Notes: generated by a model from the letters alone, not told the origin. Shown: positions 1-9,226, numbered from the stretch's first letter. The stretch: 64,000 bases of DNA from Paenibacillus sp. JNUCC32 (GCF_014863545.1 NZ_CP062260.1:682001-746000), one strand, 5' to 3'. Program-made: numbers and translations.

Positions 1-762
1 TGTACGAAAAGGGAGCTGGTTCAGGCCGGATTCCACTACTGGGCGCTCGGGCATATCCACTCCCGCCGCACCCTGCAGGAATCTCCTTATATCGTGTACC
101 CGGGCAATATCCAGGGACGCCATGTCCGGGAGACGGGCCCGAAGGGGTGTTACGTCGTCGATGTGGACGGCAGCTTCAACACGAAGCTCAGCTTCCATGA
201 GCTCGATTCGATGCGATGGAACGTCGTTGAAGCGCCTATCGATGCTTGCCGGGACGTCGACGACTGGCGACGCTCCCTGGAGTCCATCCTCACCGATACA
301 GCCAGAGCCAACGCGGATCGGTTAAGCATGATCCGCGTTCGGGTTACGGGACGAAGTCCGGTTCACCGTCAGCTAGAGGGCGGATACGTGCTGGACGAGC
401 TGCTGACCGATCTGCGGAGAAGAGAGGCCGCAAAGGGCAAGACATGCGGCTATCGGGGCTGCGTCTGGATCGAGAGCTTCTCGCTTCAATCCGGGGATGC
501 GATCGATACGGAGAGGCTGTTGGCGGAAGACAGCTTTACGGGGGACTTGCTTCGCCTTGTCCGGAAGGAGCAGGAACGAATTCATGATCCGGACGGGGTT
601 GTTGCCAAGGGTTTGGAGCCTCTTATGGAACATGCGGAGATCCGCTCGTTGCTTGACGAGACGAGCCCGGAGGAAATGCTGGACTGGGTTCGCAGGGCGG
701 AGGAGCTGACTTTAGGGTTATTGCTGCGCGACCGTTCGCGGGAGGAAGGTGCCGGAAGATGA
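1..762 (+). CDS. yhaO: DNA repair exonuclease, SbcD/YhaO-like metallophosphoesterase (5' truncated by window edge)
   Basis: The reading frame is open from base 1, so the gene starts before the window. A GHIH motif near the left edge is the last metal-binding signature of SbcD/Mre11-type calcineurin-like phosphoesterases, which are Mn-dependent nucleases trimming DNA ends. It is followed by the usual YPGN segment. The rest is the C-terminal capping region, rich in acidic helices. The stop overlaps the start of the next gene (ATGA), so it is translationally coupled to the SMC-like partner, as in the yhaO-yhaN pair of Bacillus. The first two-thirds of the catalytic domain, with the other metal ligands, lies outside the window. 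The family call is firm; the exact substrate is inferred from homologues. Confidence 0.88.
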   Translation, partial: CTKRELVQAGFHYWALGHIHSRRTLQESPYIVYPGNIQGRHVRETGPKGCYVVDVDGSFNTKLSFHELDSMRWNVVEAPIDACRDVDDWRRSLESILTDTARANADRLSMIRVRVTGRSPVHRQLEGGYVLDELLTDLRRREAAKGKTCGYRGCVWIESFSLQSGDAIDTERLLAEDSFTGDLLRLVRKEQERIHDPDGVVAKGLEPLMEHAEIRSLLDETSPEEMLDWVRRAEELTLGLLLRDRSREEGAGR

Positions 763-3700
763 GGCTGGAACGGATGAACATACAAGGATTCGGAGCCGTC
801 CGGGACATGAGCATTTCCATCGATGCCCCCGTAACCGTGCTGTATGGGCCGAATGAAGCGGGGAAGAGCACGGTCCTGCATTTTATCAGCGCCATGCTCT
901 ACGGGTTTCCGGGCAAGGGCTCGCCGGCGGAACGCGGAGAGCCCTCCGGGGAAGGCGTTCACGGAGGCGAGCTGCGTTTTCTTGATAAGGAGGGGATACC
1001 TTGGGTGGTCCGGCGCTATAACCGGTCCAGGGAAGGGAATGCCGCCTCCGGCAAGGGCGAACGTGTACATATTCATAAACAAGCGGATAATGGGGTCGTG
1101 ATCGAGCTCGGGCAGCAGGAGCTGGAACAATACGCTTTGGGCGGCGTGTCCAGGGACATGTTTCGCCAGCTGTTTGCCATCTCTTTAAGCGAACTGCAGG
1201 AAATCCGCGGTCTGCACTCCGCCGAGATGAGCGGCTACCTGTTCCATGCCGGGATCGGCGGCGGAGCCAACATCCTGGAGGCCGAACGCAAGCTGTCCCA
1301 AGAGATGGACAAGCTGTATAAGCCTCGCGGGAAGGTACAGCAGACAGCCAAGCTGCTGCAGTCCATCGAGGATTTAAGAACCCGGGTTGCAGACAGCCGG
1401 GCTTACGTATCCCGCTATAACGAGGTCGTAAGCTCCATTCTGGAAATAGAGCGCCGTTTAAACTTGCTGGAGCAGGAACGTGCCAGGACCGGCGAGGATT
1501 TATCGCTGCTTCGCAAAGCGCTGGACATCCGTCCGGCTTGGCTGGAATGGCAAGAGGCCGGGGTTGAATTGAAGGATCTGATGGACAGCAGCCATTTCCC
1601 CCCGGATGGAATGCCCCGTTATGAGAAGATACTGGAGGAAGAGCGGGTCCTTCATGCCCAGTCCATCCGCGTAGAGCAGGCGATCGAGGATGCGGAGGAT
1701 AAACTGGGGGCTCTGCCCGTGAACGATTTCTTGGAACAATACGGCGAGCGGATTGAGGAGCTGTGGGCAAAACGAAGTCTACATGAAGCCGGGAACCGCG
1801 AGCTTGCCGAGCTTACGGCCGAATATAAAGCTCAGGAAAACCGGCTGGAGCAGCTGCTCCGGGATATCGATCCGGCATGGACCCGGCAAGAGCTGCTGTC
1901 GTTGCCGGTGTCCGCCTCAGACCGTGAGGAGGTACGGCGGATCGGTGCTGCCTTTGCCGGGTACGATCGCCGGATGGAGGCGCTGTTCATTGAACAGCGC
2001 GGGGCCCAGCGCTCGGCGGCTGCAGCCGAATCGACGCTGCGGGAAGCAAGGCGCCAGCTGCGCGAGGAGTCGGAGCGGGGCCAGGAGGCCTTTGCGATGA
2101 TTAAGCCTGCTGCGCCGCAGGAGACGGCTGCGCTGTGGAATCAGCTGCAGCTGGAAATCGAGCGTTGGCGCGAGCGCAGACTGTCCGGTGCCGAGCCCGT
2201 GCCTGTTTCGACACGCCGGCCGGGGAGAGGACGACTCCCCCGGATGTATGCGGGGCTGCTATCGGGCATGGCGGTCATGACGCTGCTGCTTGCAGCCGTG
2301 TTGTTATGGACGGGAGCCGCGGAAGCCGCCGTGGTCTCGGGCATCGTGATGCTGCTTGGTATGGGATATATATACTGGAGCGCTCAACGCGGGCGCGAGA
2401 TTCAGGAAGAAGCTTCGGAAGGCACTTCCATGCTGGACGGTCAGGGAACGGAACATGTGGACCATCTATACTCCAGTCTGGTCTCAGCTCCCTATGCCGC
2501 GGCAACAGGGAGCACGATTCCGGGCAGCCGAAGGGATCGAAACGCTGTTTTGACTCGTGACCCCCTCATGGTGGAGGCGAGAATGCGCGAGCTTCGGTCC
2601 GTGATGGAGGGTTGGCAAGCCTGGCGGCAGCGGCTCGATCGATTGACGTCTGATTGTGCGGCGGCTGAGGAGAAGTCTGCCCTGCAGGCGGCTGAATTAA
2701 AAACGATCCATAGCGCCATCGAGCAGGAAGAGAAGCGGTATTTGGAGCTGGAACGGCAGTGGGAGTCCTGGCTGATGTCCCGGTCACTCCCGCAGAGTCT
2801 GTCGCCTGATGTGATGCTGGATGTATTCGTGAAGGTTGAGCAGGGACAGGAGCTGATCCGCCAGCAAAAATCGATTGGTCTGAAGATGGATGTCCTGTTA
2901 AGAGAGGCCGAGGATTATATCGTCCAATGCCATGAGATCATTGCGGCGGATCCCGAAGCCGACCCTGACGGCAACCGAAATCCGGGCGTTGCTGAGCTTA
3001 GCGGCATCCATTCCCGTTGGAAGGCGTACCAAGAGGATTCAAGGCAGCGTAAAGTCCTATCCGAGCGCATCCAGGAGCTGCGCAAAGAGGCGGCTGCGAT
3101 GGAAGAGGAGCGGGAAGGGCTGCAGCAGCGCAAAGCGGCATTACTCGCCACGTCCCGATCGGCGGACGAGGAAACCTTTCTTCGCATGGGAGCCGCCGCC
3201 AAGCGCAGGGAGGAGCTTGTCCGCACGATCCGCCATCATGAAATTACCATGTTCAGCGGATGGGACGAAACGGGCCGCAGGCGGCTGGTGCAGCTGCTTG
3301 AGCTCACCGACGCTGCCGAGCTCGAAGCTCAGTGCGTCGAGAAGGAGGAGGCCGCATCGGCCGCGCACAGCCTAAGGGACGAGCTGCAGGAACGGCGCGG
3401 GCGGCTGCTTCAGGAGAGGGAGTCGCTGGAATCGGCGGGCAATCAGGATTCCGCCCTGCAGCAGCTGGAGGAGCAACGATCCGCTCTGCGGGAAATCGTG
3501 TCCCAATATGCGGTGCGTTCGATGGCCTCCGAGTTTATCAAACGCACGAGGCGTTTGTATGAGGAAGAGAAGCAGCCGCAGGTGCTGCAGCTGGCTTCCC
3601 GGTTCTTCTCGATGCTGACCGGCGGTGCGTATAGCCGGGTTGTGATGCGCTTGGGAGACCAGAGCCTGCTGGCTGAGCGCCCGACGGGTGAGCTGGTGGA

Positions 3701-3971
3701 GAGCAGCCGATTGAGCCGGGGAACGGCGGAGCAGCTATATTTGGCCATGCGGCTCGGGTTGATCCAATCGATGCCGCATGCGGCGGGCCTGCCGCTGCTG
3801 CTTGATGATCTGTTCGTTAATTTTGACGGTGATCGGCTGCGGCATGCGCTCGGGGCTATCCTGGAGCTGTCCCGTAACCGGCAGGTTGTCATGATGACGT
3901 GTCATCGACATGTCGCCGAGCAGACGATGGAACTCATGCCGGATGCACGGCTCATCCCGATGCAGCCATAA
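759..3971 (+). CDS. yhaN: SbcC/Rad50-like AAA ATPase, YhaN type
   Basis: This 1070-residue protein has the split ABC-ATPase layout of SbcC/Rad50. The Walker A motif GPNEAGKST lies at about residues 30-38. Near the C-terminus are a signature-like LSRGTAEQ (about 985) and a Walker B LLLDDLFVNFD (about 1012). Between them are long Glu/Arg/Gln-rich coiled-coil helices. Unlike classical SbcC, the centre (about 495-550) holds two hydrophobic helices that could form a membrane hairpin, as in YhaN-type proteins. It is the expected partner of the upstream nuclease and overlaps it by four bases. The likely role is ATP-driven tethering or opening of DNA ends for the nuclease, perhaps at the membrane. 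A rho-independent terminator follows the stop directly. Confidence 0.88.
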   Translation: MRLERMNIQGFGAVRDMSISIDAPVTVLYGPNEAGKSTVLHFISAMLYGFPGKGSPAERGEPSGEGVHGGELRFLDKEGIPWVVRRYNRSREGNAASGKGERVHIHKQADNGVVIELGQQELEQYALGGVSRDMFRQLFAISLSELQEIRGLHSAEMSGYLFHAGIGGGANILEAERKLSQEMDKLYKPRGKVQQTAKLLQSIEDLRTRVADSRAYVSRYNEVVSSILEIERRLNLLEQERARTGEDLSLLRKALDIRPAWLEWQEAGVELKDLMDSSHFPPDGMPRYEKILEEERVLHAQSIRVEQAIEDAEDKLGALPVNDFLEQYGERIEELWAKRSLHEAGNRELAELTAEYKAQENRLEQLLRDIDPAWTRQELLSLPVSASDREEVRRIGAAFAGYDRRMEALFIEQRGAQRSAAAAESTLREARRQLREESERGQEAFAMIKPAAPQETAALWNQLQLEIERWRERRLSGAEPVPVSTRRPGRGRLPRMYAGLLSGMAVMTLLLAAVLLWTGAAEAAVVSGIVMLLGMGYIYWSAQRGREIQEEASEGTSMLDGQGTEHVDHLYSSLVSAPYAAATGSTIPGSRRDRNAVLTRDPLMVEARMRELRSVMEGWQAWRQRLDRLTSDCAAAEEKSALQAAELKTIHSAIEQEEKRYLELERQWESWLMSRSLPQSLSPDVMLDVFVKVEQGQELIRQQKSIGLKMDVLLREAEDYIVQCHEIIAADPEADPDGNRNPGVAELSGIHSRWKAYQEDSRQRKVLSERIQELRKEAAAMEEEREGLQQRKAALLATSRSADEETFLRMGAAAKRREELVRTIRHHEITMFSGWDETGRRRLVQLLELTDAAELEAQCVEKEEAASAAHSLRDELQERRGRLLQERESLESAGNQDSALQQLEEQRSALREIVSQYAVRSMASEFIKRTRRLYEEEKQPQVLQLASRFFSMLTGGAYSRVVMRLGDQSLLAERPTGELVESSRLSRGTAEQLYLAMRLGLIQSMPHAAGLPLLLDDLFVNFDGDRLRHALGAILELSRNRQVVMMTCHRHVAEQTMELMPDARLIPMQP

Positions 3972-3975
3972 GATT

Positions 3976-4022
3976 GGGCTCCCCAAAGGCAGGCGTTACG
4001 CACCTTTGGGAGAGCCCTTTTA
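3976..4022 (+). terminator. Rho-independent terminator after yhaN
   Basis: A GGGCTCC..CAAAGG arm pairs with CCTTTGGGAGAGCCC, followed by TTTTAT, just after the yhaN stop. It touches the end of the convergent transporter gene and may limit read-through from both sides. Confidence 0.8.
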
Positions 4023-5066
4023 TTTACCCCTGATTTCAGGTGTTCCGAATAAAGTCAGCCGGAGCACCCAGAGCAGGCACAATCCCCCGAACATCGGATA
4101 GAGCAGAGAAAGCAGGGAGCTGAAGCCGAACTGGCTGAAGAAATAACAGAACACCATGATGCTAAGGGTGATCACTCTCGGGGAGAGCGAGGTTCGCTGC
4201 TGAACCTGCAGGGTGATGCCGTAAATATTGGCAACGAAGGTGCTGAAAATTTCTAGGAAGATGAGGATGAGATAGATGATCTGTACAAACCAGCCCAGCT
4301 GGTTGGCGATGCTGCCCATCGGAATCTCGTATTGGCTAATGCCGGGCATATGGGCGGACATCGCAAAATGCGCCGCCATCAGCATAAACCCTACGCCCGT
4401 CCCTCCAATGATGCCTCCCCAGGTTACGGTTCGCACGCTTTCGGTCTGGCTGCCGAGCGGGACCAGCACCGGCATCGCCATCACCAGGTTAAAGGCGGTG
4501 TAGAGCAGCGGCGCAAGCCAAACCGAAGGCAGGCTGTGGTCGGTGGTCAAGGTTAAAAAACGGGTAGCGCCCGGGGACTGAAGCGTTTGAGAGATCACCG
4601 CGACCGATAAGGTCAGCATCATGGGTACGACGAGACTGTTCATCGTCATGATGGACTGGATGCCTTTTCTGAGAATAAAATAAGTCCCGATCATCGTGAC
4701 AAACAATCCGGTTTGATAACTCAAATTCAGATGCTCCACAAACACGGAACCGGCACCGGCAAGCATGATGCTGTTCACCCCGAGCAGAATGACAAACATG
4801 AAGAGGCTGATCCAGACGCCGGCTTTCTCGCCAAACAGGAATTTGTTCAAATCCTCAAAGGATTTGGCTCCGATCCGCCTCGATATCGTCATGATTTTCG
4901 TGCCGAGCCAGATGAATAATCCCGTCGTAAGCACAATGGTCAGTGTAGCCCAGTGGCCGTACTGGGTAAAGAATTGAAGGATTTCTCGGCCGGTAGCAAA
5001 GCCAGCGCCAACGACGGTTCCGATATATGTAAAGGCGATCTGTAAAACACGTATAAAATTACGCAA
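4020..5066 (-). CDS. YkvI-family integral membrane protein (APC-superfamily-like transporter)
   Basis: This is a 348-residue, highly hydrophobic protein with about ten predicted membrane helices. The N-terminus carries the first-helix signature GTVVGAGFATGRE, a Gly-rich broken helix like those of sodium-coupled LeuT/APC-fold carriers and characteristic of the YkvI family. Substrate is unknown; the family is usually annotated only as a membrane protein. The gene stands alone, converging on yhaN and divergent from xpt. The assigned ATG gives the full first helix. Family identification is good; transport function is inferred from the fold signature. Confidence 0.8.
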   Translation of the reverse strand: MRNFIRVLQIAFTYIGTVVGAGFATGREILQFFTQYGHWATLTIVLTTGLFIWLGTKIMTISRRIGAKSFEDLNKFLFGEKAGVWISLFMFVILLGVNSIMLAGAGSVFVEHLNLSYQTGLFVTMIGTYFILRKGIQSIMTMNSLVVPMMLTLSVAVISQTLQSPGATRFLTLTTDHSLPSVWLAPLLYTAFNLVMAMPVLVPLGSQTESVRTVTWGGIIGGTGVGFMLMAAHFAMSAHMPGISQYEIPMGSIANQLGWFVQIIYLILIFLEIFSTFVANIYGITLQVQQRTSLSPRVITLSIMVFCYFFSQFGFSSLLSLLYPMFGGLCLLWVLRLTLFGTPEIRGK

Positions 5067-5318
5067 GCCTCGCGTCCCCCTTGAAAGTTAATCGTCTGCA
5101 TAGTACAAGGTATGCTTGGCTGAGCCGGGACATGACTTCTACCTGTCCAAGGCCTTCGACTGGAGGGGATTTGGACGCATAGCGCCAAGCAAGCGGAAAG
5201 CTATGTCAGGAATTATGACGGGAACTAGCAAGTTAAATGACGGAGCATCCGTTTGTACTTGCCGTACAGGGAGGAATATGTTACTTTTACGACAAAGGAA
5301 TCATGGGAGGTCTTTGGG

Positions 5319-5888
5319 ATGGATTGGTTAAAGGAGCGGATTGTTAAAGAAGGCGTCGTGTTGTCGGATCAGGTGCTGAAGCTGGATGCCCTGCTGACGC
5401 ATCAGGTTGATCCGGCATTGATTATGGACATGGGCCGGGAATTTGCGGCGAGATTTAAAGAGAGCGGCGTGACCAAGGTCGTTACGCTGGAATCCTCCGG
5501 CATATCGGTTGCCTTTGCCGCAGCGCTTGAATTGGGAGTCCCCATGGTATTCGCCCGGCGCAAAAAAACGCTGCTCGCCGATCCAGACGCCTTGTGCGAG
5601 CGGGTGCCGTCTTTCACCAAAGGCATTGTCACGGATATCATGGTGTCGCGCCAGTTTATCGGCGAGGGCGATAAAGTGCTCTTCATCGATGACATTATTG
5701 CAAACGGAGACGCCGCGAGAGGGCTGATCAAAATCATTGATCGGGCCGGGGCGGAATTAATCGGGCTTGGCGTTGTGATCGAAAAGAGTTTCCAAGCCGG
5801 GGCGAGAACGCTGCGCGAACAGCATGTTCACGTGGAATCGCTTGTCACCATATCGTCGCTTGAGGGTGGGAAGATTTCGTTCAGCTAA
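5319..5888 (+). CDS. xpt: Xanthine phosphoribosyltransferase
   Basis: Xpt converts xanthine and PRPP to XMP for purine salvage in the cytoplasm. The 189-residue product has the Xpt N-terminus (KEGVVLSDQVLKLDALL), the ESSGI segment, and the PRPP-binding loop VLFIDDIIANGDAARG. The start at 5319 is chosen because a GGGAGG ribosome site lies eight bases upstream and the protein then matches the usual Xpt length of about 190; an upstream in-frame codon at 5253 would add an unrelated tail. In Bacillus xpt sits with pbuX under a guanine riboswitch. Here it is monocistronic, and I could not find the riboswitch core in the 250-base leader. Confidence 0.93.
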   Translation: MDWLKERIVKEGVVLSDQVLKLDALLTHQVDPALIMDMGREFAARFKESGVTKVVTLESSGISVAFAAALELGVPMVFARRKKTLLADPDALCERVPSFTKGIVTDIMVSRQFIGEGDKVLFIDDIIANGDAARGLIKIIDRAGAELIGLGVVIEKSFQAGARTLREQHVHVESLVTISSLEGGKISFS

Positions 5889-6099
5889 AACTTAAGGTCT
5901 CCTTAGGCTTGTCTTGGACCGATTGTCACGGGCCGGGTCTTAGGTCATGAACGGTTGTACCCTAGTCTAAACGAAGAGAAAAAATGGTAATTTGAAGTGA
6001 ATGATAATGGGATTTCCGCCTAAAATCTCAACTAAATCTTTTCGCCTCCGTGATTTTCGCTTATAATAAAGAGGTAGGCAAGAGAGAGGAGGCAGCAAC

Positions 6100-6429
6100 A
6101 TGGGGAAACAACCTGTAACCGAGCCGTTTTTGATTGAGAAGCTGAATGAAGCGAAGGTACATTTTGAACGTGCTTTGGATTGTAAACATACGGAGTTTGA
6201 TGATCTATATCCCTATATGATTGAACATCCTCAGTTCTTCTGGTACAAACGCTATGTTGCCTGGTCAGAACTGCTGACGATTGCCGGATTGTGCGAGGAG
6301 GTTTCCTTCGAATGGAAGGAACAGTTTACGCCTCAGCAGGTCGAATATATCGAGAAGCGCGTCATGTCTTCCACCGTGCTGGATTATTGGTACGAGAAGA
6401 ATGACAGCATCGAGCCGGCTCAGCGTTAA
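6100..6429 (+). CDS. Conserved hypothetical protein (109 aa)
   Basis: This is a small, soluble, acidic and aromatic-rich protein with no signal peptide or membrane segment. Tyr/Trp-rich stretches such as FFWYKRYVAW and a helical C-terminus suggest a compact helical fold. I do not recognise a family with an assigned function. The coding assignment rests on the strong AGAGAGGAGG ribosome site 8-10 bases before the ATG, a TATAAT-like -10 at 6062, codon use like its neighbours, and the terminator just after it. It appears to be monocistronic. Confidence 0.75.
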   Translation: MGKQPVTEPFLIEKLNEAKVHFERALDCKHTEFDDLYPYMIEHPQFFWYKRYVAWSELLTIAGLCEEVSFEWKEQFTPQQVEYIEKRVMSSTVLDYWYEKNDSIEPAQR

Positions 6430-6486
6430 TGGGTATATAGAACATCTCTTAATCGGGATGTTTGTCGATATCGCAACGCATTCAAA

Positions 6487-6520
6487 AGACCTAAATGATT
6501 TCATTTAGGTCTTTTTTTGC
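6487..6520 (+). terminator. Rho-independent terminator
   Basis: A near-perfect stem AGACCTAAATGA / TCATTTAGGTCT is followed by seven T residues. It ends the preceding monocistronic gene. Confidence 0.92.
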
Positions 6521-6547
6521 ACAGTAAGTGATGAAGGAGGCATGGCG

Positions 6548-6766
6548 ATGATCAGCGATGAAAGACTCGATGAGCTGCGGATCTCCGGCGAACTGGTCCG
6601 GGTTGTGCGGGATGGGCTGGAGACCAATGATATTATAGGGTTCGTCGTAGCCTGGGACCCGGAGCAGGTTATCATCCGCCGCAGAAACCGGCGGGTCGTT
6701 AAACTGGATCGGCGCTACAGCTACCAGCTCAAAAAAGAGCCAAGAGTCAGCCCGGTCGAAGAATAA
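6548..6766 (+). CDS. Small conserved hypothetical protein (72 aa), possibly beta-barrel
   Basis: The predicted protein is short and charged. The core IIGFVVAWDPEQVIIRRRNRRVVKLDR alternates hydrophobic and charged residues like the strands of a small SH3- or Sm-like barrel, so nucleic-acid contact is possible but unproven. The start at 6548 is preferred over 6542: the AAGGAGG site ends at 6540, only one base before 6542 but seven before 6548. I do not recognise the family. Confidence 0.7.
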   Translation: MISDERLDELRISGELVRVVRDGLETNDIIGFVVAWDPEQVIIRRRNRRVVKLDRRYSYQLKKEPRVSPVEE

Positions 6767-6835
6767 GCATAGATCTCGAATTCGTCGGACAACTTAACCT
6801 CGGAACTATTTTTTCGGGAAGAGGTGCTTTTGGTT

Positions 6836-7165
6836 ATGGAAATGTCCAATGACAAGGTCTCGGCATACAAGAATGAAATTCAGAATTTGAAGCAGAGCAT
6901 GCCGGACATGGCAGAAGCGTATCATCAGTTCACCGGCGTTTGCTTTCAGGATGGCGAGCTGGATGCGAGAACGAAGCAGCTGATCGCGCTTGGGATCGGA
7001 TTGTTTGCCAACAATGAGCTGTGTACCTTCTACCATATGGAGGAAGCCCGTGCCAAGGGAGCCTCGGATGCTCAGATCATGGAGGCCGTAGCCGTGGCGT
7101 CTGCCGCCAGCGCGGGACATGCTCTCTCGCAGGGACTGACCCGCGTGCAGCATAACCTTCATTGA
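6836..7165 (+). CDS. Carboxymuconolactone decarboxylase/AhpD-like family protein
   Basis: This 109-residue helical protein has the CMD-family pattern: LDARTKQLIALGIGL, then an NNELCTFYH segment, then the helix EARAKGASDAQIMEAVAVA. AhpD-type peroxidases carry CxxCxxxH in this position. Here the first cysteine is Asn (N-E-L-C), leaving one cysteine and the histidine, so a disulfide-based peroxidase cycle is unlikely as written. A GGAAGAGG site precedes two adjacent starts; the ATG at 6836 is chosen over a GTG at 6824 that abuts the site. The gene is followed by its own terminator. The family is confident; the activity is not. Confidence 0.82.
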   Translation: MEMSNDKVSAYKNEIQNLKQSMPDMAEAYHQFTGVCFQDGELDARTKQLIALGIGLFANNELCTFYHMEEARAKGASDAQIMEAVAVASAASAGHALSQGLTRVQHNLH

Positions 7166-7178
7166 TCTGTGATAGAAA

Positions 7179-7226
7179 ATAACCGCCCCCCACAGCGCTT
7201 GTACAGCCGGGGAGGCGGTTATTCTT
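7179..7226 (+). terminator. Rho-independent terminator (bidirectional)
   Basis: The stem ATAACCGCC (7179-7187) / GGCGGTTAT (7214-7222) is followed by a T-rich tail. It lies between convergent genes and may serve both. Confidence 0.8.
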
Positions 7227-7246
7227 TCGTTTAAGGAACGGCGATG

Positions 7247-7666
7247 TTAGCGCGCGAAAGCAGCGGCAGGAGGATGGGCTTGCTCGGAGGAATCGCTCTC
7301 AGGCGGAACCAGTCCGAGATACGCTCGCATGCGATCCATCATCTCCTCACGGAAGGATGGCCATAGAATGTTCATCGACCCAATGTACCCCCGGCAAGCA
7401 TATCGTGCCTGAATCCCGTCCTTGCTTTGCCCGATGTCATATACCTTGATCGCCCGCTTGGTGAATTCCTGCTTCACCTCGCGAAGAAGCACTGCAGCAC
7501 GTTTGGCGCCGTTTCCTACAACCTCTACGTACAATTGAGGGGTTTTGAATACCCCGCTCTCCTGAATGATCCGGCAATCCCGTTCAAACACTTTATGAAT
7601 GAACATCAGCAGCAGGTAACTCTTGATCAACGCCCGTTCTTCCGTTGTAACAGCCTGAATGGCCAT
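7247..7666 (-). CDS. Conserved hypothetical protein (139 aa)
   Basis: This is a soluble protein with no signal or membrane helix. It has a helical N-terminus (EERALIKSYLLLMFIHKVFERD), a central mixed region and a low-complexity Ser/Pro/Ala tail. I cannot name the family. The start at 7666 (MAIQAV) is chosen because the AAGGCGG site lies eight bases upstream; codons just before it sit on top of the site. It converges on the CMD-family gene, with a shared hairpin between them. Confidence 0.65.
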   Translation of the reverse strand: MAIQAVTTEERALIKSYLLLMFIHKVFERDCRIIQESGVFKTPQLYVEVVGNGAKRAAVLLREVKQEFTKRAIKVYDIGQSKDGIQARYACRGYIGSMNILWPSFREEMMDRMRAYLGLVPPESDSSEQAHPPAAAFAR

Positions 7667-7764
7667 CAACATCACCGCCTTTATATAGAAAATGGATATT
7701 GAATGAGAACTTATGTTCTTATTTTAACCGAAAACAAGGTTTTTAATCAAGTTCAAAAAAAGTG

Positions 7765-7793
7765 TTGACTCGATTTATTTAGCGTGATATTAT
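7765..7793 (+). promoter_or_regulatory. SigA-type promoter of tRNA-Leu
   Basis: TTGACT (7765-7770) and TATTAT (7788-7793) are separated by exactly 17 bases and lie about 50 bases upstream of the tRNA. Confidence 0.85.
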
Positions 7794-7844
7794 ATATCTT
7801 GTCGCCGCTGATAAGAGCTTGGCTCGAAGGTGGACAACATACAT

Positions 7845-7928
<84 letters not shown>

Positions 7929-7940
7929 TCTAATGAGAAA

Positions 7941-7977
7941 GCTCGTAAACTGTTCTTGCAGTTTACGAGCTTTTTTG
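7941..7977 (+). terminator. Rho-independent terminator of tRNA-Leu
   Basis: The perfect stem GCTCGTAAAC / GTTTACGAGC, with a short TGTTCTTGCA loop, is followed by six T residues. Confidence 0.95.
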
Positions 7978-8046
7978 CTTTGGAATTCTATGGGACTGTT
8001 CGATGCAATCGATAGCCAATGCGGCAGAGGCCGAAATTACCGCTGA

Positions 8047-8157
8047 CCTCTGCGGCACGAAACGAATAGGAGAGCCAACGATCTTACGGTGGCCGGCAAT
8101 CTTCTGCAGTCCGTCGGAAATGCGCTGCAGGTGATTGCGGAAGCGGAGGATTACTGA
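8047..8157 (+). pseudogene. Possible gene remnant: repetitive LQ..GNALQ-type protein, 3' end only
   Basis: An in-frame stretch bounded upstream by a stop reads NDLTVAGNLLQSVGNALQ and ends at TGA (8155-8157). The N-L-x-Q-x-x-G-N-x-L-Q periodicity is like the small repetitive helical proteins found in Bacillales (DUF6944-like, from memory). No start codon with a ribosome site is present. It may be a leftover tail between the tRNA terminator and the next gene. Weak support. Confidence 0.28.
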
Positions 8158-8254
8158 TTAACATTTATGCCTGTAATTACATATTTGAATAGCTTTTCTC
8201 AAACAATACGGTTAGGTAAGGCTATCATGATGATGAGTGGAAAGGGGCGTAACA

Positions 8255-9136
8255 ATGCGGAAAAGATATAGAAAATCGATTATCTTGCTGTGTTTGGTAT
8301 GGGGGATCTCGAACGGAGCACAGATCGGGTACGGGGCGGGGGTGGTCAATGCTCCTGATTCTTTCAACCATGATACTCGAAAAATGCACGAAGAATCCGA
8401 TCACAGCAGATCCGGCCAGGAAAAGAAGCCGAATAAGCTGGCTGTCATTATCGATGATTTTGGCAATGATCAGAAAGGGACCGAGGAAATGCTCAATCTG
8501 CCTGTCAAAATCACGGTGGCCGTGATGCCGTTTTTGCCGACGAGCAAGAAAGATGCCGAGGCCGCGCACCAGCAAGGGCATGACGTCATTATTCATATGC
8601 CCATGGAGCCTAAGCAGGGCCGGTCTTCCTGGCTTGGACCGGGTGCTATCTTAAGTTCGCTCACCGATGAGGAAATTCGTAAACGCATGGAGGAGGCAAT
8701 CGATTCGGTTCCTTATGCCGTTGGGATTAATAATCACATGGGCTCCAAGGTTACCGGGGATGAACGGGTCATGTCCATCGTGCTCGACGTTTGTAGGGAG
8801 AGAGGGCTGTTTTTCATCGACAGCAAAACGAATTACTACAGCGTAGTCGGCAAACTGGCAGCGAAGAAGGGAATGCCTTCCATCGCCAACGATATCTTCC
8901 TGGATGACGTTCATACCGTTCAGCATGTGAGCAAGCAGCTGCAGACCGCGGCGCAGCATGCGGAAGAGAGAACTTCCTGCATTGCAATCGGCCATGTTGG
9001 CGTATATGGAATCCGGACGGCAGAGGCGCTGAAAGGCACGATCCCGGAACTGCAAAAAAAGGTGGAGTTCGTCGGGATCAGCGATCTCGTCAGGGAGCAC
9101 TCAAGCTGGCGGCCTGATCCGCTGCGCTCGTATTAG
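8255..9136 (+). CDS. Divergent polysaccharide deacetylase family protein (YibQ/DUF610-like), secreted
   Basis: This 293-residue protein has an N-terminal signal-type segment (KRYRKSIILLCLVWGI). The domain has the NodB-like barrel features of divergent polysaccharide deacetylases: LAVIIDDFGND near the start, VAVMPF, GHDVIIHMPMEP, the conserved GINNHMGSK, and FFIDSKT. The double Asp and the NHMGS His are the expected metal ligands. The family is secreted and probably acts on cell-wall or extracellular glycans, but the substrate is not established. The ATG at 8255 follows AAAGGGGCG and gives an intact signal peptide. The gene is monocistronic. Confidence 0.85.
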   Translation: MRKRYRKSIILLCLVWGISNGAQIGYGAGVVNAPDSFNHDTRKMHEESDHSRSGQEKKPNKLAVIIDDFGNDQKGTEEMLNLPVKITVAVMPFLPTSKKDAEAAHQQGHDVIIHMPMEPKQGRSSWLGPGAILSSLTDEEIRKRMEEAIDSVPYAVGINNHMGSKVTGDERVMSIVLDVCRERGLFFIDSKTNYYSVVGKLAAKKGMPSIANDIFLDDVHTVQHVSKQLQTAAQHAEERTSCIAIGHVGVYGIRTAEALKGTIPELQKKVEFVGISDLVREHSSWRPDPLRSY

Positions 9137-9226
9137 ATCTTCCTTGAGCACAGAACAGGTCCGGAATCGAGTGACGAGACCGGTGGAAGGTCCAAACGTT
9201 AAGATCAGCCGAGACCGGGTATGAAT

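Noticed and set aside
886..1770. Minus-strand frame of 294 codons opposite yhaN
   Set aside because: Arg/Pro-rich low-complexity translation typical of an antisense shadow; yhaN is clear.
5067..5318. Guanine/xanthine riboswitch upstream of xpt
   Set aside because: TTCTACC occurs once, but the ATATGG core, the two paired loops and the closing GACTA element are not in register; only an unrelated GGACA/TGTCC hairpin is present.
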